This document shows positions 11,601 through 21,377 of a stretch of DNA of 64,000 nucleotides, in pieces. The notes under the pieces were generated by a model. The model was given only the letters and a program-made list of their open reading frames with translations, did not search any database and was not told the DNA's origin. Made by a program: the position numbers and the translations under genes. The stretch comes from Haemonchus contortus (taxonomy: Eukaryota > Nematoda > Chromadorea > Rhabditida > Trichostrongylidae): assembly GCA_000469685.2 (NCBI GenBank), contig LS997566.1:31676996-31740995 (forward strand), given 5' to 3'. Position 1 is the first letter of the stretch. Every line of letters starts with the position of its first letter.

Positions 11601-14582
11601 TTTTCATGCCCTTTGGAATATCTGGAACATGATCAGATTGCAGGTTAATAGTGGGAAATATTCACAACACACCCACGCTCCATTTATAGAAATTTCGCCC
11701 TATTAGATCCAGTTGGAAAGGAGTTACGGCTGAAAAGTACGGCTGATGAACCATTTCACCGAAGACTTTTGAGCGCTACTGTAGGTGTGGGTGTGGGTGT
11801 GAATGAGTGGGTGTGTGTGTACATTGGTTGCGTGCGTAGTGCATATGTATCAGGGTATCATGTTTGTGCGTTTATGGGTGTATGTGCACATGCGTGTATG
11901 TTCATGGGTGGTTTCATAAGTGTGTGCATGTGTGTGTCTGGGTGTGTGTACGTGGTGTGTGTGAGTGTGCCCGGATGTGTGCGTCAGAGTGTGTGTCTAT
12001 CCTATCTTGTCATACTCATCAGAGATTTGGGCAAATGCTAATGGGATAAGTATTCGGTCAGCGCCAGAAATCTGTGGAAGAAACTATGCTTGGAGTTTCC
12101 AGACACACACACACACACACACGAATTTAGAAGTCCGATCCCCGTTGAAGATCGGGGATGCCGTTGCTGAAGCTGAGGAGTCCCTGATCCGATGGGCCGG
12201 ACAAGCCATGTGATTTTGTGGTGAACGTCAGCCCAGGAAGATACTCAGTTCGTCCCACGGTGCAAAACAATAGATTCGCGATAATGTAGCTGAGTTTCGG
12301 GGGGAATTGAAGAGTTCACTCGTTTGGTACCTGAGGCTGGTGAAGGTTAGTTAGTGTGAAGAAACGGGACAAGGTTGGATAGGATTTGCTCATAATGGGG
12401 TAAGGTAGCCAGTCCAGTGGTGCGGGCTCGATGGGGCAATTGCACCACTGAACTAGCCCGAATTTTCCACTGCCTCATCTCTTTGTTAAAATGGGAGCTA
12501 TAGGTACAAGTACCCTGCCCTGCTCCTTACCTCCCAATGCACTATCCTGTTCAGGATGGGTTTGAAAAGAAAGCAGTGGGGGTAGGAGTAGGGGGCGGGA
12601 AGGCCGAAGAATTCGAAAGAGGTCTAAAGGGCAGTTTGAAGAGAGGGGAAGATGTTACACGGGAGGAGGCATTTGAACGGAAGTAATAATTGAAAGGTGA
12701 GGTCTTAAGGCAGCAGCGGTATGGTAGCCTAGAGGCTTAGAATGGGCATTCCATAATTCGAATGGGTCGGTGGCGAGAATACTGCTGCCATCGCAGTGAC
12801 CTTACTTTTTTAATGATGAAATCAACTTTATCTCGAGCACCAGTAATCTGGGGATTTCGAATAGTAGCTTATCATGTATGCGTGATGATATAAAGCGTCG
12901 TGAATGATAGAAAAGTCGATGCTGTGCTCAAATCCATTGAAACAAATCCATTAAATGAAATTTCGAACGGATGGCTATTGCTAATATCGCTCGCTACAGA
13001 TCGAGCTTCCGTAAGCAGATTTGATTTGTACTGTTAGAGGTCGTTCAATTTATACTGTTGGAATGTTGGAAGGCTCAGCCGAAGAATTGTCCGAGTCTTT
13101 CAGCAATCATAAAGCTGGCGTAAACTGAGTGATCCGACTTAAGTTTGTAGATTGTTTGTGCTCTCCCCTGTTGCATGCTACTTACTCAATACTTAGGCAA
13201 CTAAAAAACGATCGGCTAGTTTAAGTGAGGCTGACAAACTCATTATCTCTAAACCTCGCCGAATGGGCACTAAGTTAATAGGTATGCGATATGCGCACCA
13301 CTATCAATTCTGATTTTGTTTAGTTCACACATCAATCAGATTGTATAGACAGTGATAGCAAAACTGTTCCTAAAGCGTGTAATCACTATCATTCTATTTG
13401 GTTACCCGGAAGTACCCAGTAGGTGTAGTTTATTCGGGTTGTATTCGTTCAGACTGTGCTTGAGTGATAAAGGTTGTGGTGGCAACGGACCAGTGGTTTC
13501 GATTGAGGAGCTGGGACGATTAATTGTACCTGACGTAAAAATTGTATCTCCTTTTCGTAACAGCGTCTTCCATCAAAGACAACCAATCTAACTGGAATAA
13601 ATCAAAACAAGACCCACTTCCTTTTTTGTTTGCAAATCTTCTACTTTGTAAACTGCGCCACATCCACCTTCACCGAGTTTTCTGAGTATTCGCCATCGTT
13701 TGCTTATAACTTTACCTTTAGGTATTTGAACGGGTCCAGAGTCTGATACTGAAATGAAACCTTCATGATCACCTGCATGATACATATAAAATAGATGTTT
13801 CGCTTAAAATTAGAATCGAGAACCCTGGACAGACGCACACTACCATAGTATATAGAACGCACATGTAAGTCTAGTAGAAACTGACCCATCGCATAGGGCG
13901 AAGCAAGTATATTCGCGAACAGCGCTCTACTAGAATACGGCATACCTGCAGCGACTACTCAAGATAGAATGAATGGGTTATCAATCTGATACTTGATAAT
14001 GCTTCATTATCATTCCAGCGTAGGGAGCATAACGATCATTGATTTAATTATCCCTACTTATGTTATGCAAGAAACTCTGACGTACGTGTCAGACTTCAAA
14101 CAGAAAGAAAAAGCAAGGACGCAAAGAAAAGAGTAGTGCTGAGAAAAGAGAACGGAGAGAATAATCATTTGCATCACACGTCGGCATCATGATCGTCGGT
14201 CTTCTCGAGCGGACGCCTGTAACGTATCCATTTGTCCGTGTCGCGAGCCAGAGCTGTCCAGTGGATCATACTCGTTTGAGGGACAAGAAAAATAGCATTT
14301 CTTCAGATCATTGTTCTCATGAAGAAGTCCAACCATACCGCTACAGCCGTCCTCACCTTTGCTTGCTGCCCCTGAGAGATTCAGCCAGTTACCGTCTTGG
14401 TTCAGAGGAATAGCGTGAGAAGCCCACCGATCTTCGATTTGTTGGCGTAAGTGATGACATCTCTGATGTTTGTTTGTTGATGGAACTCGAAAGTCCGGAA
14501 TCTTTTCAACACTTGCGTGTATAGGGGAAATCCGAGCATCGTCCCTTCCAAAGTGTGCTGAATGAGTTGACAGCATATTCAT
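8435..14582 (-). CDS. CK1 / tau-tubulin-kinase-like protein kinase, N-terminal half, six exons
   Basis: Exons on the minus strand are 14357-14582, 13618-13748, 10156-10218, 9938-10056, 9796-9877 and 8435-8607. All have GT donors and AG acceptors, and the phases join without a break. The product is a Ser/Thr kinase of the casein-kinase-1 superfamily, closest to the tau-tubulin-kinase-like group that is expanded in nematodes. Motifs in order are the glycine loop LGEGGCGAVYKV, the ATP lysine in ALKAE, the helix-C glutamate in LKLEVQVLRRL, the hinge MVMTLLGESL, the catalytic loop VHRDIKPAN and LDFGLAR. All key residues are present, so this half looks functional. The last exon ends in phase 2 just before the expected GTxRY segment. 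The activation segment and C-lobe were not found and may lie at lower coordinates or outside the window. The introns are loaded with mobile DNA. The kinase call is firm; the subfamily is likely. Confidence 0.85.
8985..9445 (-). repeat. Fragments of the second tRNA-derived repeat family (SINE-B)
   Basis: The stretch 9178-9330 has the same order of words as the better copies near 38.2 kb: TTTTGACTTGATGTTTT, then GTGGACAAAACTTC, then GGACGGGACTCGAGCCCGT (a reversed B box). A fragment at 9390-9425 carries the reversed head (CCCTGACCCCGCTTGCCCT). The stretch 9308-9370 also repeats 8993-9045 imperfectly (GTGCCTCAGCCTCGATGAAAA type), which suggests an old local duplication. It lies inside an intron of the kinase gene. 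Confidence 0.5.
9796..9877 (-). CDS. Kinase gene, helix-E exon
   Basis: An 82-base exon encoding RLGKVFSVSTQVRIGINVLF and SLKQIHD, the helix before the catalytic loop. The acceptor is TTGCAG|GAGGCT and the donor GAT|GTGTGT. One base completes the previous codon and the exon ends in phase 0. It has no ORF over 60 codons and is recognised only by splice-phase reading. Confidence 0.8.
9938..10056 (-). CDS. Kinase gene, hinge exon
   Basis: A 119-base exon encoding VLRRLKNKPYVTQLLHSGKR and the hinge MVMTLLGESLRHITK. The acceptor is TTGCAG|GTTTTA and the donor AAA|GTAATC. It ends in phase 2, completed by the first base of the next exon. Confidence 0.85.
10156..10218 (-). CDS. Kinase gene, ATP-lysine and helix-C exon
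   Basis: A 63-base exon with both ends in phase 0. It encodes AALKAESNFVSGG then SVLKLEVQ, carrying the ATP-anchoring Lys and the helix-C Glu. The acceptor is TTGCAG|GCAGC and the donor CAA|GTGAGT. A SINE lies only about 30 bases 5' of it in the intron. Confidence 0.85.
10251..10745 (+). mobile_element. tRNA-derived SINE (SINE-A) split by a foldback insertion
   Basis: The 5' part, 10251-10370, has the A-box-like AGTAGTAAGTGGCGCA and the family body (GAGGCCAACCGGG). The 3' part, 10582-10745, continues it (CACTCGTCTGG, CTGACTTGTACATA, CGGCTGGCCACTG, CGCGAACGCATCCCATAC). A 211-base foldback lies between them. The copy sits in the kinase intron next to the helix-C exon, on the antisense strand. 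Confidence 0.75.
10371..10581. mobile_element. Perfect 71-bp-arm foldback element inside a SINE
   Basis: Arms 10371-10441 and 10511-10581 are identical inverted copies at all 71 positions, around a 69-base loop. They begin TTATTTGTCAACTCTTCTG and include GCCTGACGTTTCGACTA at the inner ends. Perfect identity implies recent insertion or homogenisation. No ORF is encoded. Confidence 0.85.
11083..11250 (+). repeat. GT-rich microsatellite, left part
   Basis: Imperfect (GT)n with GTGTGTCAGGGTTTGTGTGC-type higher-order units. It continues after the inserted MITE at 11782-12000. ORFs reading CVCV or HTHT across it are simple-repeat artefacts. Confidence 0.8.
11256..11781. mobile_element. Tc1/mariner-type MITE in the GT microsatellite
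   Basis: A 526-base element flanked by TA on each side (11254-11255 and 11782-11783). The terminal inverted repeats begin CAGTAGCGCTCAAAAGTGTT and CAGTAGCGCTCAAAAGTCTT on the other strand, followed by CGGTGAAATG. This is the classic Tc1-type terminus. The interior has no recognisable DDE transposase; its longest ORF (11423-11632) matches nothing I know. Confidence 0.85.
11782..12123 (+). repeat. GT-rich microsatellite, right part, and an AC tract
   Basis: 11782-12000 is the continuation of the GT-rich tract interrupted by the MITE. A clean (AC)n run lies at 12102-12123. Confidence 0.8.
12124..13617. other. Kinase intron, no further gene recognised
   Basis: Intronic sequence between the glycine-loop and helix-C exons. 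It contains a tRNA-like hairpin at 12709-12789 (GGCAGCAGCGGTAT pairing with ATACTGCTGCC around TAGCCTAGAGG and AATTCGAAT). Its box A and B matches are too weak to call a tRNA gene. Confidence 0.45.
13618..13748 (-). CDS. Kinase gene, glycine-loop exon
   Basis: Encodes IPKGKVISKRWRILRKLGEG then GCGAVYKVEDLQTKKE. The donor is GAA|GTGGGT. Two acceptors are possible, TTTCAG|TATCAG (13748) and GCAG|GTGATC (13772). They lie 24 bases apart and are both in frame, so either or both could be used. Confidence 0.85.
14357..14582 (-). CDS. Kinase gene, candidate first coding exon
   Basis: This exon opens with ATG (14582) and encodes about 75 residues without a known domain, ending NLSGAASK. Its donor G|GTGAGG at 14357 is strong, and phase 1 joins exactly to the glycine-loop exon. 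The start codon is the first in the open stretch; a further upstream exon is not excluded. The N-terminal extension is compositionally plain and probably flexible. Confidence 0.6.
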
Positions 14583-15151
14583 CTTCTTTACATGAAGTTC
14601 AAGTTTCCTAGGCGTACGTCATAGCAGCGAGGACAGCAGTGTGGAAAAGTTCTTTGTCTTCTTCACGCCCTCGATATAATTAAATGCTCTCCACTCCGCA
14701 ATATTAACTTATCGAGCGAAAAAGAATAAGAGACAATCACGCAGGAAAATGAGTAACAGTGGTATTGAACGATAACAGTTGGAACAAAACGCTACGCACT
14801 TGTGTTTGTCGTATTAGTTTTGCTGCAAGCCGCTCAAAGGGACCGTATGAGCCTCGGATGAATGTTAATCAGTGACAAATTTGAATCCTCCGTTCAAAGT
14901 TATCGATGGAATGAGATCACAGAATCAGGGAAAATCGATACCAGCTTCAGAACGAAGAAATCCGTGCAACATGCGCAAATCAAAAAACTCACGTCTGGAG
15001 TGCAAGAAAGGAAGGGAGAAAGTTATTGCTCATGGCAGGTTTCAGTATTCTGGCATACAAGAAGCCACCGCGACCCGTAAGGACTTCTCTGGTGAAGTTG
15101 TTTTATATTTTTCACTGGGAACAACGTTCTTGAGTACACGGGATAGTCATT
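14583..15151. other. No gene recognised; putative 5' flank of the kinase gene
   Basis: This lies 5' of the candidate first kinase exon. No promoter motif or trans-splice acceptor could be assigned. Plus-strand ORFs here are short and unrecognised. Confidence 0.35.
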
Positions 15152-15817
15152 TTGCTGTTGAAATCCTGGTGGTATTTAGGAGAATCAAGTTCGTTCGGTC
15201 GTTGGTTATTGTCGTGCCGTTCGGACGACTCAAAAATTGGCGGGTGGCGCACCTTTGGTCCCGGCGGAAAAGACACCGTGCGCTGCAGAGAACTAGAGTA
15301 TGCCGGTCTCCGTCTTCTGGTGCCAGTCGACGTCAACGCCATTGACGCAACTCCATTTTCATCGTTATTAAGTATTGCTGCTTCCCAATACAACTGTTTT
15401 CGTTCTGACAGTAAATTCAAAAAAAGGGGGGGGGGGGGAGTTGCCATATTATTCAGACCTCAATATTCAACAAAGGTTGTTCTCTGTGAATCTGTAAAAA
15501 ATTCTATTTTTAAGATGATAAATCCGAGTAATTGCTGTATACAGAGCTCCTAGCAGTTCCTCTATATACAGCGGCCAACTTCTTAAGCAGTTGGTGATTT
15601 GAGCTCTCAGCACAAAGCTTGTATTATCGCTGGAGATTTCAACCAATCGCAAATCACGTGGAGACTTGTAAATAATAGTAATGATGCTTTAGGAACTGAA
15701 TTCATTGATTACTTTGCCACTCACGGCTTCGTCCATTGCGTCCCTTTTCCCACTAGGAATAAAGACTTCCTCATATGTTTTATGCAATCACCAAGATCTA
15801 GATGCTTCGACCCGTAA
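15152..15817 (+). pseudogene. Non-LTR retrotransposon endonuclease fragment (APE type, CR1/jockey-like)
   Basis: Frames on the plus strand carry AP-endonuclease words of LINEs: NCFRSDSKFKKRGGGGVAIL at about 15389-15455, then YRAPSSSSIYSGQLLKQL at about 15537-15594, and CIIAGDFNQSQITW at 15614-15655. The last is the conserved GDFN block with the catalytic Asp and Asn. A poly-G run (15427-15439) and a later frame change break the reading frame, and no reverse transcriptase follows. The family is inferred from the order of motifs and differs from the RTE copies elsewhere in the window. Confidence 0.6.
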
Positions 15818-16889
15818 ATGGTGGCAGTGATCACGCCGTAATGAAGTTTTCTTTATCTTTATCGGAACGGTTCCCGTCTGTAAGCGTCGGGTGCTCGGTG
15901 TGTTTGAGTGCAACGGGTAGTCGAGCTTGAATTAAGCCCACAATTTATCGGACGTGTAAAATAAGATAGCGGTAGGGCACTGCTTCAGTGGCAAGAATTT
16001 GTAGAAGTACAATCCTCGTGATAGAAGTACCAACAAAGTGACAAAACTAATACTTATATAGGAGTACTGAGAGCGCCAAAAGTTCTGATGGCGCGGAAGT
16101 AGATAGTAAATAGATTGATCAAAAGGTGATCATAAAAAGAGCAATAGATAAGGGTTAACATGTGTAGATCAATAGTTCGGACAGCTGTTCTGGAGTCCAT
16201 CCTTTACACGCCCACCTTCCGGGAAGCCGACCCCAACGGCTTGTACATCCGGCAGAGATAGTCATGGTTTGACGGGCAGCGGTCAGCCCATATAATAGAG
16301 TATGAGGGGCCCTGTATCATTTGTTCATTATATTCGGATCGAGTACTTAGTACGACCCAATTGAGTTCTTTTTCTAGTAGCTCCAAGCAGTTACGTGTTC
16401 GGATGAATACGTGTAGAGGAGGCCGCGACGTATTCGCCTCTAGTCAGTGACAGCAAGTTTGGGATTTTAAGTTATCTTAAACCCCCGCACGTCTTCTCCT
16501 TCCTTTGAAATCTGCTCCGATCGTTTTTTTTAATTTCCATTCATTCTCCTCGCCCTTTTTATTCTTCTTATGAAAAATTTTTAAATTTTCCTTCAATTCT
16601 CCCTCTTTCGGTTATCTCTGTATCATTCACTGCTGCGGTTTTTTTTCACCATCACCATTATGGCTACGCCTGTTGGCTTCTTCGCAGCTTTGTTGTCTTT
16701 CGTTCAGGCTTATCGCCCCTTGCATCTTCACGCAGCGTAACCCTGCTCGCCTTTGGTCGTCTCATCGTTACGATGGCATTTTAGGGGTTGTCTATCTGTC
16801 ATCTATTCTCGGTGTCACGGGGTGCTGAGAACAACATACACCCCCCCCCCAACGGGTTCAACATCTGATCGACGACGTTCTGAAGCATC
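15818..16889. other. No gene recognised
   Basis: No motif or exon could be supported. A run of C occurs near 16841-16850. Confidence 0.4.
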
Positions 16890-18064
16890 GTTACACCGAC
16901 GACTCATCTAAAATAGCTGGTCTACCGGCGACCTCCCCGAGCACATCGACCACACGTCTGCTACCCACTTCCTCGAAGATGGAGTGCTTCCGGTACTCTA
17001 CCCAGTGGTCAATCGGTACTACGGCTCCGGCGTCGTTCTGGAAATGAAAGATTTCTTCATATCGGGACCAGATCATCTCAAACTTCATTGCTTACCTCTG
17101 ACTCAGAACTCGGTCAACATACTGCTGCAAACCCGGAGCTTCGACAGCACAGGTTCCCGTCAAGGACTTTGTTTGAGTCCTGACTCTCCATCCTACCACG
17201 CAGGCCCTGCAACACAACGAGCCCGCACACGTCTTCCATCAGCACGAATTCCGCGAACGTCGGCCATGAACGTCTCTAACCCATTCTTCTTCCGGGCTTA
17301 TGAATTTATTCGAGCCACTTTAACTGCCGCACAACGGAACATTCTGGGAAATGTACTCGCGGTCAAACGTCGCGGCCACTACGTCAATCACATTTACGCA
17401 GCTTTGATGTGCGGACTCCTTACGACCTAACTCAGGCCCTCTGTTCCCTTCCAGTCGGCCAAGTGGATCACGATCATCTTCTTTTCGCCGACGCACGGAC
17501 CAACGTTTCCTGCGCTATGCGTTTTTCGCATGCCGCAATAACGGTGGACGTACAACAGGTATTAACAAGTGCAATTAGACGTTTTCGGCCAGCCTACCCC
17601 AACGAGGCCATCATTCCATTCCGAGTGTCTCGTATGCCACCACAGGATCGTGCTCGTGTCGACGAACGGCTGTCGGACTTCCACAATTAAATCTGGGATC
17701 CTGCAGTGGATCGCGAGCGTATGGAACAGATGTTTGCCGTAGCCACTGCCGCACTAGCATCTCAGGCTTTTATTATGGACGATAAACGCATCCATGCAGT
17801 CAACGCACCGAGCATGGATGCATTCTGTCAACTCCTCGACGATGACTCGCGCACGGATTACAGAAGTCCGCTACAACTTCGATTATATGATTCTTGAAGC
17901 TGAGCTCAACGCCGATCCCCGGTCGCACCCCTTCTGCTTGCCGCCATATTAAAATTTGAAAACATCGACGCAGAAAGGAACACCGCTGAATTCCGCATCT
18001 GTATCCCTTTAATCCGCGGTGACGTCTTGCTTCCAAAATTAACTCGCCCCATTTTGGACTCTGT
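16890..18064 (+). pseudogene. Unassigned decayed coding element, left part
   Basis: Protein-like, GC-richer sequence reads on the plus strand in successive frames. A block at about 17265-17407 starts AMNVSNPFFFRAYEFIRATL, a block at 17409-17687 contains RFRPAYPNEAIIPFRVSRMP, and a block follows at 17706-17880. A TAA lies at 17688-17690, and frame changes occur near 17410 and 17840. The blocks look like one long, largely alpha-helical protein that has lost its frame. I do not recognise the family. A structural protein of an endogenous virus or a large transposon is possible, but no polymerase motif is visible to support either. Confidence 0.4.
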
Positions 18065-18200
18065 GTTTCGACGGTTTGGTGGTAGAATGCTCGATAGGAT
18101 ATTTATCTCAATATTTATTGGGTTAAAAGTCGTAAACACAATTCTTACCATTACGAAGTCAACTAGTCTGAAGATTGTGCAACCTTGTTCGTCTTGTTTT
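18065..18200 (+). repeat. Repeat R1, copy 1
   Basis: Nearly identical to 21847-21984: TTTCGACGGTTTGGTGGTAG ... GTTCGTCTTGTTTT. Only a few substitutions separate the two copies. It is open in the plus frame in both places and joins the preceding decayed frame without a stop. Confidence 0.8.
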
Positions 18201-18622
18201 GGAATTGCTGGTGGTGGGTCCGACAGCGGCAAGTCAGTGCGCTCAGCTTATTTCCTTCGAATTGTTGCACAGTACCGCTCTTGTTCCTTATTCATTGGAA
18301 ACGACTGTTTGCCTTTCTTCTTATAGGGTTGTTGGAGAGCGGAGGGCAAGGAGTTTGTAGTTGAGAGCAGTACCGTTCGCAGCACTGTCCGATTTTGGAA
18401 CCGCCGAGCAGCAGAGTTGCCAAACTGTCAGGAACTGCTTGAGAGTGCCACCGAGAGCATTCGGTCTTTGGTATGGGAACCTTACGGAATTCCCGCAATT
18501 TTGTACTTTGGTGTAGGAACAGGCGAAGTTTCCGCAACTTTGGAGCCTCGCTGGAAGTATTGATTGATCGATGAAGGTGTTCATGTGCTTCCTCGTAATC
18601 ATGACGAAGAGTCATGACACTC
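18201..18622 (+). repeat. Repeat R2, copy 1
   Basis: Direct repeat of 27760-28270. It begins GGAATTGCTGGTGGTGGG and ends GAGTCATGACACTC. Copy 2 carries about 90 extra bases in the middle. The plus frame contains GIAGGGSDSGKS, which resembles a P-loop, but this is not conserved in copy 2 (G to S) and is weak evidence. A TAG interrupts the frame at 18324-18326. Confidence 0.75.
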
Positions 18623-20218
18623 CACACGGCGAAGAAGTTATGAAAACGCGCAGGTTTTGCCGTTTGCATCCTCCCCGCCACCTTTGAATTAGGTGATTGT
18701 TTTACTTTCGAAAAAGGTTGCGTTTGCAATCATATACTACATAGAATTAAGTAAAACATGCGTACAAAAGAGATACAGAAATCTATACTATACACAAAGG
18801 TAAATAAGTAAGCGATGTATTGTAGTCTAGTCAGATGTCCATTGTGGTCGTGAAGTCGATGTTGTCTTAGCTGCTGGTAGGTGCTGCGTCGTTATGATAG
18901 AGATGCGATTTGCGTGGTGGTGTCGTTTGATGATGAGAGCTACTAGTGTTTCAGTAGTCGTGACGACGCGATCAGCCGTAGAGGGAGGCGAAGTAGGAAG
19001 AAGGTAGATGATATCGCTAGTTTGAGAAACTTGTAGATAAGGAGTAGTATTCTCAGTGGGGGAAGTGATGTGGCGAGAATATTAATAATGGAATTTTTCC
19101 TTGTTCTTGTGTTGTGTTGTACATGCACGCAACTACTCATTTTTAATGGACTAAATTCATGTTATTTATTCATGTTAATTGAAGTTTTCTTCTTCTTCTT
19201 CTTCGTTTCCACGTTGATTTTCCATTTGTCTTCGTCCGGCCAACAACGTCAGCGCGTAGACGGTGAATTCCAGCTGTGTGCATCTTCTTTCCAAGTCGTG
19301 TTGCTTTTGAAGTAGTGAGTGCAAGGTTGTGTGTAGTCGGTCGACTTGATGGTGCAGCTGTTCGAAGTATGGCTGCTACGGGATGTACCAGACCGTTTGT
19401 GGTGGTTGAGAGTTTTGATTCATCTAAAATAAATTATGTTGATTTCCACTGAAAATTTTTTACCTTTAAATTTTTTTTTGTTGTTGTAGTTGATGTAGAA
19501 CACCATGAGTATGGGAGTGAGTAGTAGTCAGTTGGAGTCGACGGACCAAGAGATGTGTAGATTGCTGGGATTTACGGAGTTGGGCTTTTATATAAGTAAT
19601 GAGTATATATACTGGTATGTGAGTGTGAGATGTTATAAGCTGATAAGCGGGTTTCTCAAGCTCGCTGGTTCATGTTGACATTCTTCATATAAGCGTACTC
19701 TGACCCTTATCGTTGCATTTTTTTTGCAAAGGTTTTGCTTTTGTTGAATGATTTCTGTCGCGCCATGCGTTCTGGCGTGTTATGTTTCTTCTTAACGATT
19801 ATGTTCGCTTTCTTTTTTCTTTCTTGTTTACGTTTACTATGATTTCGTTTTGTTTACGTTTATTATGATTTGGTTTGTAACGGTAAGCTGTAAACTTCTC
19901 ACGTTTTATTTCTTTATTTATTCTTTTTTTTTTGTTTTGTGATATAGTATTGGTCTTGCTGTTTCGTTTTTTCTTGTTTTTTTTTTGTTTTGTTTGTGAT
20001 GGTAAGTTTTGAAGTTTTGAAAACTCTTGTGTTTGTTATGTCTTTTTCTTTGATTGTTCTTTTTGTTCAAACAAAGAGTCATTTTATCAAGTTTATTCGT
20101 AATTTGAATGATCAACATCTTTACTTTCGACATCTTTGACTTCGGATGATGATCTTGCTTTCCATCGTCATCCCCTTTCACGTTGGGGGGCCGGTTGATT
20201 GTTGATGGGCCACCGGCC
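18623..20218. other. No gene recognised; T-rich low-complexity DNA
   Basis: Long T-rich tracts occur (for example 19740-20060). Lysine-rich minus-strand ORFs here come from those tracts. No SINE copies are present. Confidence 0.45.
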
Positions 20219-20374
20219 CTACACGATGAGATGTTCTAGTTCGTTCATTCTTCGCTCCATGGAGAGCAGGCTCGTGTCGAGGAAGCGTAGCTGGCGTCGT
20301 ATGATTCGGTTGTGTTGTTCGATTTGGTCGAAAATTGTCGGTTGACTACGCGTTTCGCGGGCTACTCTCTCCAT
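20219..20374 (-). CDS. Small coiled-coil ORF (51 aa), unrecognised
   Basis: Starts MERVARETRSQPTIFDQIEQ and ends ERRMNELEHLIV, TAG. The heptad-like spacing of Ile/Leu with charged residues predicts one coiled coil. A good acceptor, TTTGTTCAG|C, lies one base before its ATG. If spliced from the donor CCAG|GTAAAA at about 20545, its ATG would fall ten bases after the stop of the next ORF upstream. That arrangement is inferred, not shown. Confidence 0.35.
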   Translation of the reverse strand: MERVARETRSQPTIFDQIEQHNRIIRRQLRFLDTSLLSMERRMNELEHLIV

Positions 20375-20552
20375 GCTGAACAAAGTATTATTAATTGTAA
20401 ATTTGAATTTTGAAGTTGAGAAAAAAATGTTTTTTTTTCGAGATAATGAAGGGCAATACCTCTTTTTTTTTGAGCAAACAGCTTAAGAAAAAAAGAACTT
20501 TATTGAGACGTTGCATAAGCAATGAATGTTAAGTTAATTTTACCTGGATGTT

Positions 20553-20810
20553 TCATTGTTCTTTGCGAAATCCTTCGTCCCGCCACGCCGCCCTCATACA
20601 TTCGGCAAGTCGTCCTTCCAGATTGTGAATCCTGGCAAATGCGATAGATAGGCGTTCTTCATATTCTAGAAGGTTCCTTAGATAAGCTTCTGCGAATAAG
20701 TTGACCGGTGATGAGGCTCGATCCACATATGTTGTGGGGGCCTCGGTGGGAACTGGCGAGGACGTTCGGTCATTAGCTGACGTCGCAGAAGGTCGGGCGT
20801 TAGAGGACAT
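20553..20810 (-). CDS. Small Ser/Thr/Pro-rich plus coiled-coil ORF (85 aa), unrecognised
   Basis: Begins MSSNARPSATSANDR. The first 37 residues are Ser/Thr/Pro-rich and the rest (NLFAEAYLRNLLEYEERLSI ...) is a predicted coiled coil. A TTTAAAAG box lies about 45 bases upstream of the ATG, and a CCAG|GTAAAA donor follows the stop codon. A 192-codon ORF (21256-20678) overlaps in another frame, but its body is AT-biased and less protein-like. No family is recognised. It may belong to the surrounding mobile block. Confidence 0.4.
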   Translation of the reverse strand: MSSNARPSATSANDRTSSPVPTEAPTTYVDRASSPVNLFAEAYLRNLLEYEERLSIAFARIHNLEGRLAECMRAAWRDEGFRKEQ

Positions 20811-21248
20811 TGTAGTAGAATCGCAGCAGTACTGTTGGGTAGCAGGATTGGGACGCTTTTAAAGGGTTGATCTTGTTGTAATGTAGTGGAGTGGAGTTTC
20901 TTTGGGTCTCCAGTATTCAATATTAATTTTTTGTTCTCATTCTGGTTATCACAACAATAGTTGTATTGTGTTTTAATGTTGTAGGAAATGAGCAGCTCTG
21001 GAAAACGAGTTGTATAGCTCTTATCAATCTGAAATATCTGGATAAAAAAGTTTTTTTTGCATTGTATACTACATTTTTTGAATTTTTTTGGGATCACGTT
21101 TATTTGGATTTGTTGTGGTTGTATCCAATCAATTAGCGTGATGAAGCTTTGACCGGTTGGGTTACCAAACGAGCGATTATTCCACTCCTCGCTCGAAGGA
21201 GATGGGCTGGCTATAAGGGGAACCCGTATTCCTCGGGTATTGACATAA

Positions 21249-21377
21249 GCCGGCAACTACAGGAGCCCTGACTTCTCAGGCAATGACATAGGCCGGCAAC
21301 AACAGGATCCCTGACTTCTCAGGCAATGACATGGGCCGGCAACAACAGGAGCCCTGACTTCTCAGGCATTGGCATAG
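21249..21377 (+). repeat. Tandem repeat, three 43-bp units
   Basis: Units at 21249-21291, 21292-21334 and 21335-21377 follow GCCGGCAACAACAGG then AGCCCTGACTTCTCAGGCAA. Degenerate partial units lie on either side. Each unit contains the near-palindrome CCTGACTTCTCAGG. Confidence 0.85.

Noticed and set aside
11769..12213. Overlapping plus-strand ORFs of 60 to 90 codons
   Set aside because: They translate the GT microsatellite (repeating Val/Cys/Gly) and have no coding evidence.
12709..12789. tRNA gene
   Set aside because: A 11-base terminal stem and weak A/B boxes are present, but no consistent D, anticodon and T arms could be drawn.
18201..18326. P-loop NTPase (GGGSDSGKS)
   Set aside because: The Gly is lost in the second copy of the repeat, a stop follows, and no Walker B or other NTPase motif is present.
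20678..21256. 192-codon minus ORF
   Set aside because: It starts in the 43-bp tandem repeat, has AT-driven Asn/Lys/Ile composition, and overlaps a better ORF in another frame. It could be partly real, but I cannot support it.
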